From Streptomyces dioscori (lineage in GTDB: Bacteria > Actinomycetota > Actinomycetes > Streptomycetales > Streptomycetaceae), in NCBI RefSeq assembly GCF_003024195.1, contig NZ_KZ679043.1, positions 1 through 64,000 of the forward strand: a stretch of 64,000 nucleotides of DNA. Direction: 5' to 3'. The position numbers and the translations under genes were made by a program. Below the pieces are notes generated by a model. It did no database searches. It was not told the DNA's origin and saw only the letters and a list, made by a program, of their open reading frames with translations. Below are positions 15,915 through 24,211 of this stretch, one piece after another; the stretch's first letter is position 1; each line of letters starts with the position of its first letter.

Positions 15915-17147
15915 GTGGCTGGTCGTGGACGTGCGCCGAAGAGGGTCGTGGGGCTGTTGCTGGCGGGCCTGACGGGTCTGGCGGGGCTGGTCGGCTGCGG
16001 CGGCTCCGCCGGGACCGACGCCGCGTCCGCCGAGGTCCGCCAGGTGCTGGACCGGCGGGCGGCGGCGGTGCGCGACGGCAGCGAGAAGGCCTTCGTGGCG
16101 ACGGCTCCGCCCGGCTCCGTCGCCGCCGCCGGACGGGCCGCGGCGCGCACCGGGTTCAGGAACCTGCGGGCGGTCCCGCTGACCGACTGGTCGTACCGTG
16201 TGACCGGCTTCCACCGCTCCGGCGACCGCGCCACGGCAGACGCGGAACTGCGCTACCGCATCGACGGCTATGACCGGGCACCCGTCGTCACCCCGCGCAC
16301 GCTGAGCCTCGTCCGCGCCGGCGGACGCTGGTACGTGAGTGCCGACCGGCCCGCCGGTGACGCGAGCCGGCAACTGTGGGAGCAGGGGCCCGTGGTGGCC
16401 GTACGCGGCGAGCACAGCCTCGTCCTGGGGGTCGGGCAGTCCCGCGGCACGTTGCGCGGTTACGCGGGCCTGGCCGACCGCGCGGTGCCCGCGGTACGGG
16501 AGGCGTGGGGCGAGAAGTGGCCGGGGCGGGTCGTCGTCCTCGTACCGGAGTCGCTGGAGGGCATGGCGGAGCTGCTGGGGGCGCCCGCGTCCGGGTACCG
16601 GGGGATCGCCGCGGTCACCACGGGGGAGGTGGGCAGTTCCGGGAAGGCGCCCGCCGACCGGATCATCGTGAACCCGGACGCGTACGGGGTGCTGGGCTCC
16701 TTCGGGCGGCAGGTCGTGCTCACGCACGAGACGACCCATGTCGCGACCCGCTCCTCGACCTCGGCGGCGACCCCGCTGTGGCTGTCCGAGGGGTACGCGG
16801 ACTGGGTCGGCTATCTGGGCAGCGGCCGTACGGTGGCACAGGTCGCGCCCGAGCTGACACGCGCGGTGCTGGACGGACGCGTGCCGGACGCGCTGCCGAA
16901 GGACGGGGACTTCGGCTTCGGCGGGGACGCGGGGAAGCTGGCGCGGGCGTACGAGAGCGGGTGGCTGGCCTGCCGCATGATCGCCGAGCGGTGGGGCGAG
17001 GTGCGGCTGGGCGAGTTCTACCGGGCCGTGGGGGCGCACGAGAAGCGTGCGGGGGCAGTGGAGGCGGGGCTGCGGGAGATCCTGGACACCTCACCGGAGG
17101 ACTTCACGGCGCTGTGGCGGACGTATCTGCGGGACCGGCTCGGGTGA
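15915..17147 (+). CDS. Lipoprotein metalloprotease, gluzincin type
   Basis: A 410-residue protein with a lipobox (GLAGLVGC) after a basic N-terminus, so it is membrane-anchored outside the cell. A central NTF2-like-looking segment (about 35-150) is followed by a peptidase domain carrying His271-Glu-Thr-Thr-His275 and the third ligand Glu292 in LSEGYADW. This is the HExxH-x16-E arrangement of gluzincins such as the peptidase MA/M1-like families. It starts 32 bases after the second P60 gene on the same strand, so they may be co-transcribed and act together on the cell envelope. The substrate is unknown. Confidence 0.82.
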   Translation: MAGRGRAPKRVVGLLLAGLTGLAGLVGCGGSAGTDAASAEVRQVLDRRAAAVRDGSEKAFVATAPPGSVAAAGRAAARTGFRNLRAVPLTDWSYRVTGFHRSGDRATADAELRYRIDGYDRAPVVTPRTLSLVRAGGRWYVSADRPAGDASRQLWEQGPVVAVRGEHSLVLGVGQSRGTLRGYAGLADRAVPAVREAWGEKWPGRVVVLVPESLEGMAELLGAPASGYRGIAAVTTGEVGSSGKAPADRIIVNPDAYGVLGSFGRQVVLTHETTHVATRSSTSAATPLWLSEGYADWVGYLGSGRTVAQVAPELTRAVLDGRVPDALPKDGDFGFGGDAGKLARAYESGWLACRMIAERWGEVRLGEFYRAVGAHEKRAGAVEAGLREILDTSPEDFTALWRTYLRDRLG

Positions 17148-17235
17148 CGGGCGGGGATCTGTCTCTCGGCCCTCGCCCCGGGCATCCGGCCCCGCCGCGA
17201 TGGCCGGGCGGCGGGGCCGGTGCGACCCTGACGGA

Positions 17236-17547
17236 GTGACGGACAGCGAACGGCAGGTTGACCGGCAGCTGGAACGGACGATCCTGGAGCTGCTGGAGCG
17301 CCGTGCCCCGACCGCGACGATCTGCCCCTCCGACGCCGCGCGGGCGGTGTACACGGGTGCCGACGACGGCTGGCGCGCGCTCATGGAACCCGCCCGCCGC
17401 GCGGCCGGGCGGCTGGTCGAGGCCGGCGAGGTGGAGATCACGCAGGGCGGCCGGGCCGTCGAGCCGGCGAAGGCCCGGGGCCCGATCCGAATCCGCCGCG
17501 TGCGCCGAGGCGCCGGGGGCGGGCCCGTGACGTCAGGAGGTCAGTGA
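17236..17547 (+). CDS. DUF3253 protein, winged-helix-like
   Basis: A 103-residue basic protein. The sequence ILELLERRAPTATICPSDAAR, then WRALMEPARRAAGRLVEAGEVEITQGGR and the ending ARGPIRIRR, matches the DUF3253 family, which looks like a small winged helix. It starts at GTG 17236; the longer frame upstream overlaps the protease gene and is not coding. Its last 15 bases overlap the convergent GT87-type gene. The function of the family is unknown to me; DNA binding is plausible. Confidence 0.75.
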   Translation: MTDSERQVDRQLERTILELLERRAPTATICPSDAARAVYTGADDGWRALMEPARRAAGRLVEAGEVEITQGGRAVEPAKARGPIRIRRVRRGAGGGPVTSGGQ

Positions 17548-18786
17548 TTCCTCGTCGGCGGGCGTCTCCCGGCTGGGCGCCGGGGCCGGGTCCGCGTACG
17601 ACACGGTGTCACGCCACAGGAGCACACCCGCGGTGACGGTCGCGGCGACCAGCAGGCCGTTGCGGACCACGAGCAGTTCGATGCCGAGATCGGTGCTGGC
17701 GACGACGTCCGCGAAGAAGACGGGGAACTCCAGCACGGTGAAGAGGCACGCCACCAGCACCATCACCGCCGGCCACCCCATCCGGCTGCCGCGGAAGACC
17801 AGGCACACGGCGGCCAGACCGACCAGCCACACCAGATACTGCGGGCTGATGACCCGGCTCGTCGTGGTGAACAGCAGGACCGCCATGAACGCGGCGTCGG
17901 CGGCCGTGTGCACCAGGAACCGGGTCGCGCACAGCCGCCACAGGAGCAGCCACCCGAAGGCCAGCCCGGTCAGCATCAGCGCCACCGTGCTCACCACGTC
18001 GACGTACGGGCCGAGGAACTCCACCGAGCCGTAGTTGAGCAGGACCTGGCCCTCCCAGCCGTGGTGCCGGGCGATGTGGAAGACCAGCGAGCCGAGCGAC
18101 TCGACCTCGGTCCCGCGGTCGCGCTGGAAGGTCAGGAACGCGAACGCGCCCGGCATCGACACGACGAACGCCAGCGCGATCGCCGCCGCGGTGGCGGCGG
18201 CCGCGCCCCAGGCCCTGCGTCCGGTCGTGCCCACGAGCAGCAGCAGCGGCCACACCTTCAGCATCGCGCCGAGCGCGGCGAGGACGCCCATCACCTTCGG
18301 GTGCCGTACGCCCGCGAGGAGAGCGGCCACGGCGACGGCGGTCACCATGACGTCGTAGCGCGAGTACACGGTCGGCCCGAGCAGGGGGACACCGATCACC
18401 CACACCCAGACGCCACGCACCGACACCGGCACCGGACTGTCGGGGCGCCGGGCCGCGTACAGGAGCAGTCCCAAGGCGATCAGGTCGGCGGCGAAGGCGA
18501 GGACGAAGAACGCCTGCGTGTAGGCGAGGAAGGGCAGGAGCGCCGGGGAGAGGATCGCGAGCGCGGCGGCCGGCGGGTACTGCCAGGTGACGTCGTCCAG
18601 CGGGAAGGTGCCCGTGCGCAGGATCTCGTACCAGTTCTGGTAGGTCACCGAGACGTCGCTCGTGACGTCCGGGCCGGGGAAGACGAACACCTTGAAGACG
18701 AAGAGGAGCAGCAGCAGTCTCGTCAGGCCCCAGGTCGCCAGCAGTACGTACGGGAACCTCGGCCCCCTGGCTCCCGCCATGCCCAC
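17533..18786 (-). CDS. GT87-type polyprenol-phosphate-mannose-dependent membrane glycosyltransferase
   Basis: A 417-residue protein with about ten to twelve hydrophobic helices and the GT87 (DUF2029) signature. An acidic motif lies in the first periplasmic loop (PGPDVTSDVSVTYQNWYEILRTG), with QYPPAAA further on and RYDVMVTA and LKVWPLLLL later. Mycobacterial relatives (PimE and PI-mannoside/arabinan enzymes) use polyprenyl-phosphate sugars on the outer face of the membrane. It is divergent from the PimB-like mannosyltransferase gene, which fits a shared role in phosphatidylinositol mannoside or envelope glycan synthesis. An ATG six bases further in (18780) is an alternative start. Confidence 0.85.
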   Translation of the reverse strand: MGMAGARGPRFPYVLLATWGLTRLLLLLFVFKVFVFPGPDVTSDVSVTYQNWYEILRTGTFPLDDVTWQYPPAAALAILSPALLPFLAYTQAFFVLAFAADLIALGLLLYAARRPDSPVPVSVRGVWVWVIGVPLLGPTVYSRYDVMVTAVAVAALLAGVRHPKVMGVLAALGAMLKVWPLLLLVGTTGRRAWGAAAATAAAIALAFVVSMPGAFAFLTFQRDRGTEVESLGSLVFHIARHHGWEGQVLLNYGSVEFLGPYVDVVSTVALMLTGLAFGWLLLWRLCATRFLVHTAADAAFMAVLLFTTTSRVISPQYLVWLVGLAAVCLVFRGSRMGWPAVMVLVACLFTVLEFPVFFADVVASTDLGIELLVVRNGLLVAATVTAGVLLWRDTVSYADPAPAPSRETPADEESLTS

Positions 18787-18912
18787 CTGCCCTTTTCCGT
18801 ACGGGTCCGCCGTGCCGCTCCGCCGCCGTCCCGCTGTGCGGTCATGATCCCCCGCGCGGCTGTGCGAGAGCCGTGAAGCGTGGCCGGGCCGGGCTGTGAA
18901 GTACGGGTTCGG

Positions 18913-18927
18913 TACTGTCGACGGCGA
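18913..18927 (+). promoter_or_regulatory. -10 element of a probably leaderless pimB transcript
   Basis: TACTGT at 18913-18918 lies nine bases before the ATG at 18927. Transcription would start at about the start codon, as in leaderless Streptomyces mRNAs. No clear -35 is visible. Confidence 0.35.
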
Positions 18928-20081
18928 TGCGCGAGACCATGCACAAGACCCTGATCGTGACCAACGACTTTCCGCCGAGACCGGGCGGTATCCAGGCCTT
19001 CCTGCACAACATGGCGTTGCGCCTGGACCCCGAACGGCTCGTCGTCTACGCCTCCACCTGGAAGCGGGGCCAGGAAGGTGCCGAGGCCACAGCCGCCTTC
19101 GACGCCGAACAGCCCTTCGTCATCGTACGCGACCGAACAACCATGCTGCTGCCCACTCCGCGGGTCTCACGGCGGGCCGTCGGACTGCTGCGGGAACACG
19201 GCTGCACCTCGGTGTGGTTCGGTGCGGCGGCGCCGCTCGGGCTGCTCGCGCCCGCGCTGCGCAAGGCGGGCGCGGAGCGGCTCGTGGCCACCACGCACGG
19301 GCATGAGGCGGGGTGGGCGCAGCTGCCCGCCGCGCGTCAACTGCTGGGCAGGATCGGGGAGTCGACGGACACGATCACGTATCTCGGGGAGTACACCCGG
19401 TCGCGGATCGCCACCGCGCTGACACCCGAGGCGGCCGGGCGGATGGTGCAACTGCCGCCCGGGGTCGACGAGAAGACCTTCCACCCCGGGTCCGGCGGGG
19501 ACGCCGTGCGGGCGCGCCTCGGGCTCACCGACCGGCCGGTGGTGGTGTGCGTGTCGCGGCTGGTCCCGCGCAAGGGGCAGGACACGCTGATCCTCGCCAT
19601 GCCGCGGATCCTGGCGAGCGAGCCGGAGACCGTGCTGCTGATCGTGGGCGGGGGGCCGTACGAGAAGGACCTGCGCCGGCTCGCGTACGAGACCGGTGTC
19701 GCCGACTCCGTGCGCTTCACCGGAGCGGTGCCCTGGTCCGAACTCCCCGCCCACTACGGAGCGGGTGACGTCTTCGCCATGCCGTGCCGTACGCGGCGCG
19801 GGGGGCTGGACGTGGAAGGGCTCGGCATCGTCTACCTGGAGGCTTCCGCCACGGGGCTTCCCGTGGTCGCGGGCGACTCCGGGGGCGCGCCGGACGCGGT
19901 GCTCGACGGGGAGACGGGGTGGGTCGTCCGGGGCGGCTCGGCCGAGGACGCCGCGGACCGGATCGTCACGCTCCTCGGCGACGCGGAGTTGCGGCGGCGG
20001 ATGGGGGAGCGGGGGCGGGCCTGGGTCGAATCCCGCTGGCGGTGGGATCTGCTGGCGGAGGGGTTGCGGGGGCTGCTGTAG
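18927..20081 (+). CDS. pimB: GT4 mannosyltransferase, PimB-like
   Basis: A 384-residue GT-B fold glycosyltransferase of family GT4. The N-terminal motif NDFPPRPGGIQAFLHNMA, the central STDTITYLGEYTRSRI, and the nucleotide-sugar site VPRKGQDTLI with DVEGLGIVYLEASATGLPVVAGDSGG match the actinobacterial enzyme that adds the second mannose to phosphatidylinositol mannoside from GDP-mannose. It is a peripheral membrane enzyme on the cytoplasmic side. Two starts are possible, 18927 and 18939; a -10 box nine bases upstream favours a leaderless message starting at 18927. It is divergent from the GT87-type gene. Confidence 0.85.
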   Translation: MRETMHKTLIVTNDFPPRPGGIQAFLHNMALRLDPERLVVYASTWKRGQEGAEATAAFDAEQPFVIVRDRTTMLLPTPRVSRRAVGLLREHGCTSVWFGAAAPLGLLAPALRKAGAERLVATTHGHEAGWAQLPAARQLLGRIGESTDTITYLGEYTRSRIATALTPEAAGRMVQLPPGVDEKTFHPGSGGDAVRARLGLTDRPVVVCVSRLVPRKGQDTLILAMPRILASEPETVLLIVGGGPYEKDLRRLAYETGVADSVRFTGAVPWSELPAHYGAGDVFAMPCRTRRGGLDVEGLGIVYLEASATGLPVVAGDSGGAPDAVLDGETGWVVRGGSAEDAADRIVTLLGDAELRRRMGERGRAWVESRWRWDLLAEGLRGLL

Positions 20082-20139
20082 CGCGGCCGCGCCAGCTGCC
20101 ATCGATCACCTGCGGGCCGGTGACGGCCGCACCCCAAGG

Positions 20140-20527
20140 ACTGCGCAGTTCCCCGCGCCCCTGGGAGTGCGGGCCGGTGGGGGTGTGCCTCAGGGATTGC
20201 GCCGTTCCCCGCGCCCCTGAAAGCGCGCCTCCCGCTCGTCCTTCGGCTGCGGGGCGGTGGGGGTTGCCCGCGCCGTTCCCCGCGCCCCTGAAACGTGCCC
20301 TGCGGGCGTTTCAGCAGGGGCGCAGCCCTGCTCCCAGGGGCGCGGAGAACGGCGCAATCGGTAAGGCGCGGCCATCGCCGGCCCGCACTCCCAGGGGCGC
20401 GGGGAACTGCGCGATCGGTAAGGCGTCACCCCACCGGGCCGCACTCTCAGGGGCGCGGGGAACTGCGCGATCGTTAGGGGCAACCCCCACCGGCCCGCAC
20501 CTCTAGGGGCGCGGGGAACTGCGCGAT
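20140..20527. repeat. Cluster of seven R1 elements between convergent pimB and fadD
   Basis: The 471-nt gap holds no gene but seven R1 copies: reverse at about 20141-20162, 20198-20219 and 20269-20290, then forward at about 20336-20357, 20393-20414, 20449-20470 and 20504-20526. Linker words such as CGGCCCGCAC and GGTAAGGCG also recur, so part of the cluster is a degenerate tandem array. The orientation flips at the middle (about 20310), so each convergent gene reads copies of the same polarity after its own stop. Confidence 0.9.
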
Positions 20528-20552
20528 CTTTTACGTGCGCCCCCACCGGGGC

Positions 20553-22349
20553 TCAGGCCTGGTAGATCGCTTCGATTTCTGATGCGTAGTCCTTCGCCAC
20601 CACGTTCCGTTTCAGCTTCAATGACGGGGTCAGATGCCCCGAGTCCTCCGTGAACTGGTGCGACAGCACACGGAACTTCCGCACCGACTCCGCCTTCGAC
20701 ACCGCCGCGTTCCCGTCGTCCACCGCGCTCTGGACCGCCGCGAGCAGCTCGGGATCGAGAGCCAGGGACGCCGCGGTCGAGCCGGCAGGCTTCCCGTGGT
20801 CCTCGGCCCACCGCCCGAGGAACTCCTCGTCGATGGTGACGAGCGCGCCCACGAACGGCCGCCCGTCACCGACGACCATGCACTCCGCGACCAGCGCGTG
20901 CGCCCGGATCCGGTCCTCGATGACGGCGGGGGCGACGTTCTTGCCGCCCGCCGTGACGATGATCTCCTTCTTGCGCCCGGTGATCCGCAGGTACCCGTCC
21001 TCGTCGAGCGTGCCGATGTCACCGGTGTGGAACCAGCCGTCGGCCAGCGCCTCCTCGGTCGCGCCCTCGTTGTTCCAGTACCCCTTGAACAGGTGCTCGC
21101 CGTGCAGCAGCACCTCGCCGTCGTCGGCGATACGGACCACCGAGCCGGGCAGCGGCTGCCCGACCGTGCCGATCTTCTGCCGGTCCCACGGGTTGAACGC
21201 GGTGGCCGCGCAGGACTCGGTCAGCCCGTACCCCTCCAGGACCGTGAAGCCGATGCCGCGGAAGAAGTGGCCCAGGCGCTCGCCCAGCGGCGCGCCGCCC
21301 GAGATCGCGTACTCGCCCTTGCCGCCGAGCACGGCCCGCAGCTTGCTGTAGACGAGTTTGTCGAACGTCTTGTGCTTGATCCGCAGGCCGATCGAGGGTC
21401 CTGCCGGGGTGTCCAGCGCGCGGCTGTACGCGATCGCCGTGTCCGCGGCCTTGTCGAAGATCTTGCCCTTGCCGTCGGCCTGCGCCTTGGCCCGAGCCGA
21501 GTTGTAGACCTTCTCGAAGACGCGCGGCACACCGAGGATCAGCGTCGGCCGGAACGAGGCCAGTTCGTCGGTGAGGTTCTTGATGTCCGGGACCATGCCC
21601 AGTTTGATCGGCGCCATCATCGGCGCGACCTGCACGAGCCGCCCGAAGACGTGCGCGAGCGGCAGGAAGAGGAGCACCGAGCACTCGCCGGTGCGGAACA
21701 GCGGCCGCAGCCGCTCCACGATGTTGCCGCACTCCGCGAAGAAGCTGCGGTGGGTCAGCACACAGCCCTTGGGGCGCCCGGTCGTACCACTGGTGTAGAC
21801 GATCGTCGCCGGGTCGTCGGCCTTGGCGAGCGAGCTGCGTTCCTCGACCGCCGCGTCCGAGACGTCCTTGCCGGCGCGGTCGAGCTCGTCGATCCCGCCG
21901 CCCTCGATCTGCCAGACGTGCTTGAGGTGCGGCAGCCGGTCGCGCACCGACTCCACGGTGGCCGCGTGCGCGTCCAGCTCCACGACGATCGCGGTCGCTC
22001 CCGAGTCGCCGAGGATCCACTGCACCTGCTCCGGGGAGCTGGTCTCGTACACGGGTACGGTGACGGCGCCCGCGCTCCAGATGGCGAAGTCGAGCAGCGT
22101 CCACTCGTACCGCGTGCGGGACATCAGCGCGACGCGGTCGCCGGGCAGGACGCCCGAGGCGATCAGGCCCTTCGCGGCGGCCTGCACCTCGGCGAGGAAG
22201 ACGGTGGCCGTGACATCCGTCCAGGTACCGCCGACCTTGCGGGCGATGACCGCGACATCGGGATGCTGCGCGGCGTTTCTGCGGACGATGTCGGTCAGAT
22301 TGCCGTCCGCAGGGACCTCGTACAAAGCCGGAAGGCTGAACTCGCGCAA
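20553..22349 (-). CDS. fadD: Long-chain fatty-acid--CoA ligase
   Basis: A 598-residue AMP-forming acyl-CoA synthetase. The P-loop TIVYTSGTTGRPKGCVLTH (about residues 180-198), VLEGYGLTES, GWFHTGDIG and ITGRKKEIIVTAGGKNV are the adenylation motifs in order. It activates fatty acids for beta-oxidation or lipid synthesis in the cytosol. It is divergent from the metallophosphoesterase gene across a 296-nt region that contains the inverted repeat GTTACT-N8-AGTAAC, a possible operator. Confidence 0.94.
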   Translation of the reverse strand: MREFSLPALYEVPADGNLTDIVRRNAAQHPDVAVIARKVGGTWTDVTATVFLAEVQAAAKGLIASGVLPGDRVALMSRTRYEWTLLDFAIWSAGAVTVPVYETSSPEQVQWILGDSGATAIVVELDAHAATVESVRDRLPHLKHVWQIEGGGIDELDRAGKDVSDAAVEERSSLAKADDPATIVYTSGTTGRPKGCVLTHRSFFAECGNIVERLRPLFRTGECSVLLFLPLAHVFGRLVQVAPMMAPIKLGMVPDIKNLTDELASFRPTLILGVPRVFEKVYNSARAKAQADGKGKIFDKAADTAIAYSRALDTPAGPSIGLRIKHKTFDKLVYSKLRAVLGGKGEYAISGGAPLGERLGHFFRGIGFTVLEGYGLTESCAATAFNPWDRQKIGTVGQPLPGSVVRIADDGEVLLHGEHLFKGYWNNEGATEEALADGWFHTGDIGTLDEDGYLRITGRKKEIIVTAGGKNVAPAVIEDRIRAHALVAECMVVGDGRPFVGALVTIDEEFLGRWAEDHGKPAGSTAASLALDPELLAAVQSAVDDGNAAVSKAESVRKFRVLSHQFTEDSGHLTPSLKLKRNVVAKDYASEIEAIYQA

Positions 22350-22570
22350 GACTGCTGCTCCTCATAGGGCGCCGACGCCACGACTTCGTGTGATGCGACG
22401 GAGCGGTCCAAGGCTCGGGCAGGTGCTCCGGGAGTCGGTTGTTGAAACCCTGAGCACGACTGGACTGCCCGGACGTTACCCGCCGGTAGTGCCTCTACGA
22501 CAGGGGGGTCCGGCGAGATGTTCCCCGCGTCACACGTGTTGGCGTTCCTTGGCGCAGAGTAGTCCAACCC

Positions 22571-22590
22571 GTTACTGACTGGGTAGTAAC
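22571..22590. promoter_or_regulatory. Inverted repeat in the divergent fadD / phosphoesterase promoter region
   Basis: GTTACT (22571-22576) and AGTAAC (22585-22590) are perfect arms around eight bases. It lies 222 bases upstream of fadD and 56 bases upstream of the phosphoesterase gene. It has the look of a TetR-family or similar dimer operator, and the regulator is unidentified. Otherwise the 22350-22645 gap holds no gene. Confidence 0.4.
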
Positions 22591-22645
22591 CGCAGGTCCG
22601 CCCGCGTCTACACACCTTTGCTCCACAGGCCTACCCTTGATCGCC

Positions 22646-23473
22646 ATGGCAGGTACACAAGGCGGCGGCGACAGCGGCGGCGAGCGAGAGACCCCGGGGG
22701 CACCCCCCAGGACCCGGATCCACGTCGTGAGCGACGTGCACGGCAATGTCCGTGACCTGGTCAGGGCCGGTGAGGGCGCGGACGCCCTGATCTGTCTGGG
22801 CGACCTCGTCCTCTTCATCGACTACGCCGACCACTCCCGCGGCATCTTCCCGGACCTCTTCGGCACCGAGAACACGGACCGCATCGTCGAGCTGCGCACC
22901 GCCCGCAGGTACGAGGAGGCACGGGCCCTCGGTGCCCGGCTGTGGGCGGGCGTCGACCGCGGCCCCGCCATCGAGAAGGCCGTACGCAAGCAGTACGCCG
23001 AACTCTTCGCGGCGTTCCCCACCCCGACGTACGCCACCTACGGCAACGTCGACATCCCGTCCCTCTGGTCGGAGTACGCAGGACCCGGCACCACCGTGCT
23101 CGACGGACAGCGCGTCGAGATCGCCGGCCGGGTCTTCGGCTTCGTCGGCGGCGGACTGCGTACCCCCATGCGGACCCCGTACGAGATCAGCGACGAGGAG
23201 TACGCGGCGAAGATCGAGGCCGTCGGGGAGGTCGACGTGCTCTGCACGCACATCCCGCCCGAGGTGCCCGAGCTCGTCTACGACACGGTGGCGCGGCGCT
23301 TCGAACGGGGCAGCCGGGCGCTGCTGGCCGCGATCCGGCGCACCAGGCCGCGTTACGCGCTCTTCGGGCACGTCCACCAGCCGCTCGCCCGGCGGATGCG
23401 CATCGGCGCCACGGAGTGCGTGAACGTGGGTCACTTCGCCGGGACGGGGAAGCCGTGGGCGCTGGAGTGGTGA
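22646..23473 (+). CDS. Calcineurin-like metallophosphoesterase
   Basis: A 275-residue phosphoesterase. The metal-binding motifs are VVSDVHGN (about 20-27), CLGDLV (about 49-54), YGNVD (GNxD form, about 131-135), THIPPE and FGHVHQPL (GHxH). It hydrolyses a phosphodiester or phosphomonoester; the substrate is not evident. The ATG at 22646 is preferred over TTG 22637. It starts 296 bases from divergent fadD. Confidence 0.85.
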   Translation: MAGTQGGGDSGGERETPGAPPRTRIHVVSDVHGNVRDLVRAGEGADALICLGDLVLFIDYADHSRGIFPDLFGTENTDRIVELRTARRYEEARALGARLWAGVDRGPAIEKAVRKQYAELFAAFPTPTYATYGNVDIPSLWSEYAGPGTTVLDGQRVEIAGRVFGFVGGGLRTPMRTPYEISDEEYAAKIEAVGEVDVLCTHIPPEVPELVYDTVARRFERGSRALLAAIRRTRPRYALFGHVHQPLARRMRIGATECVNVGHFAGTGKPWALEW

Positions 23474-23635
23474 GGGCCGCCGGGGCTACCGGCGGTCGCA
23501 GGGCCGGGGGCGGCGGGGCCTCCCCAGCGCGGTAGCGTTCACGCTGCGCACACAGGTAGAAAGCGTTCGTACCCCGCAGAACCCTCGTGCCCCGCAGAAC
23601 CCCCTGTCCGGACCGCATCTGGAGGAGCCACAGCG

Positions 23636-24169
23636 ATGGCGGAAAACACCAGTTCGAGTATCACGATCGAGGCGGCACCGGCCGATGTCATGGCGGTCAT
23701 CGCCGACTTCGCCCGCTACCCCGACTGGACGGGCGAGGTGAAGGAGGCGCAGGTGCTCGCGACGGACGAGAAGGGCCGTGCCGAGCAGGTGCGCCTCGTC
23801 ATGGACGCGGGCGCCATCAAGGACGACCAGACCCTGGGCTACACCTGGACCGGTGACCATGAGGTCTCCTGGACCCTGGTCAAGTCCCAGATGCTCCGCT
23901 CGCTGGACGGCTCGTACATCCTCAGGCCCGCCGGTCTGAGCGCCACCGAGGTCACCTACCGGCTCACCGTCGACGTCAAGATCCCGATGCTCGGCATGAT
24001 CAAGCGCAAGGCGGAGAAGGTCATCATCGACCGCGCGCTGGCGGGCCTGAAGAAGCGCGTCGAGTCGGGCGACGCCGACAAGGAAGCCGCCGGGGAAGCC
24101 GGCACGGAAGCGGTCGAGGAAGCCGAGTCGGGGGACGCCGGGAAGAAGGCGGGGCCGGGCGACAAGTAG
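23636..24169 (+). CDS. SRPBCC (START-like) family protein
   Basis: A 177-residue protein with a SRPBCC/polyketide-cyclase fold over about residues 1-145. The N-terminal strand SSSITIEAAPADVMAVIADFARYPDWTGEVKEAQ is typical, and the helix MIKRKAEKVIIDRALAGLKKRVE closes the cavity. A Glu/Lys/Gly-rich tail of about 35 residues follows. GGAGGAG precedes the ATG. It is the first of four same-strand genes (SRPBCC, ArsA-like, DUF5304, glkA) with gaps of 42-58 bases, so it may be part of an operon with glucokinase. It probably binds a hydrophobic ligand; which one is unknown. Confidence 0.82.
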   Translation: MAENTSSSITIEAAPADVMAVIADFARYPDWTGEVKEAQVLATDEKGRAEQVRLVMDAGAIKDDQTLGYTWTGDHEVSWTLVKSQMLRSLDGSYILRPAGLSATEVTYRLTVDVKIPMLGMIKRKAEKVIIDRALAGLKKRVESGDADKEAAGEAGTEAVEEAESGDAGKKAGPGDK

Positions 24170-24211
24170 CGGCCCGTCGCCGCGCCGCCGCACCACGTAC
24201 CGTTCACCTCC

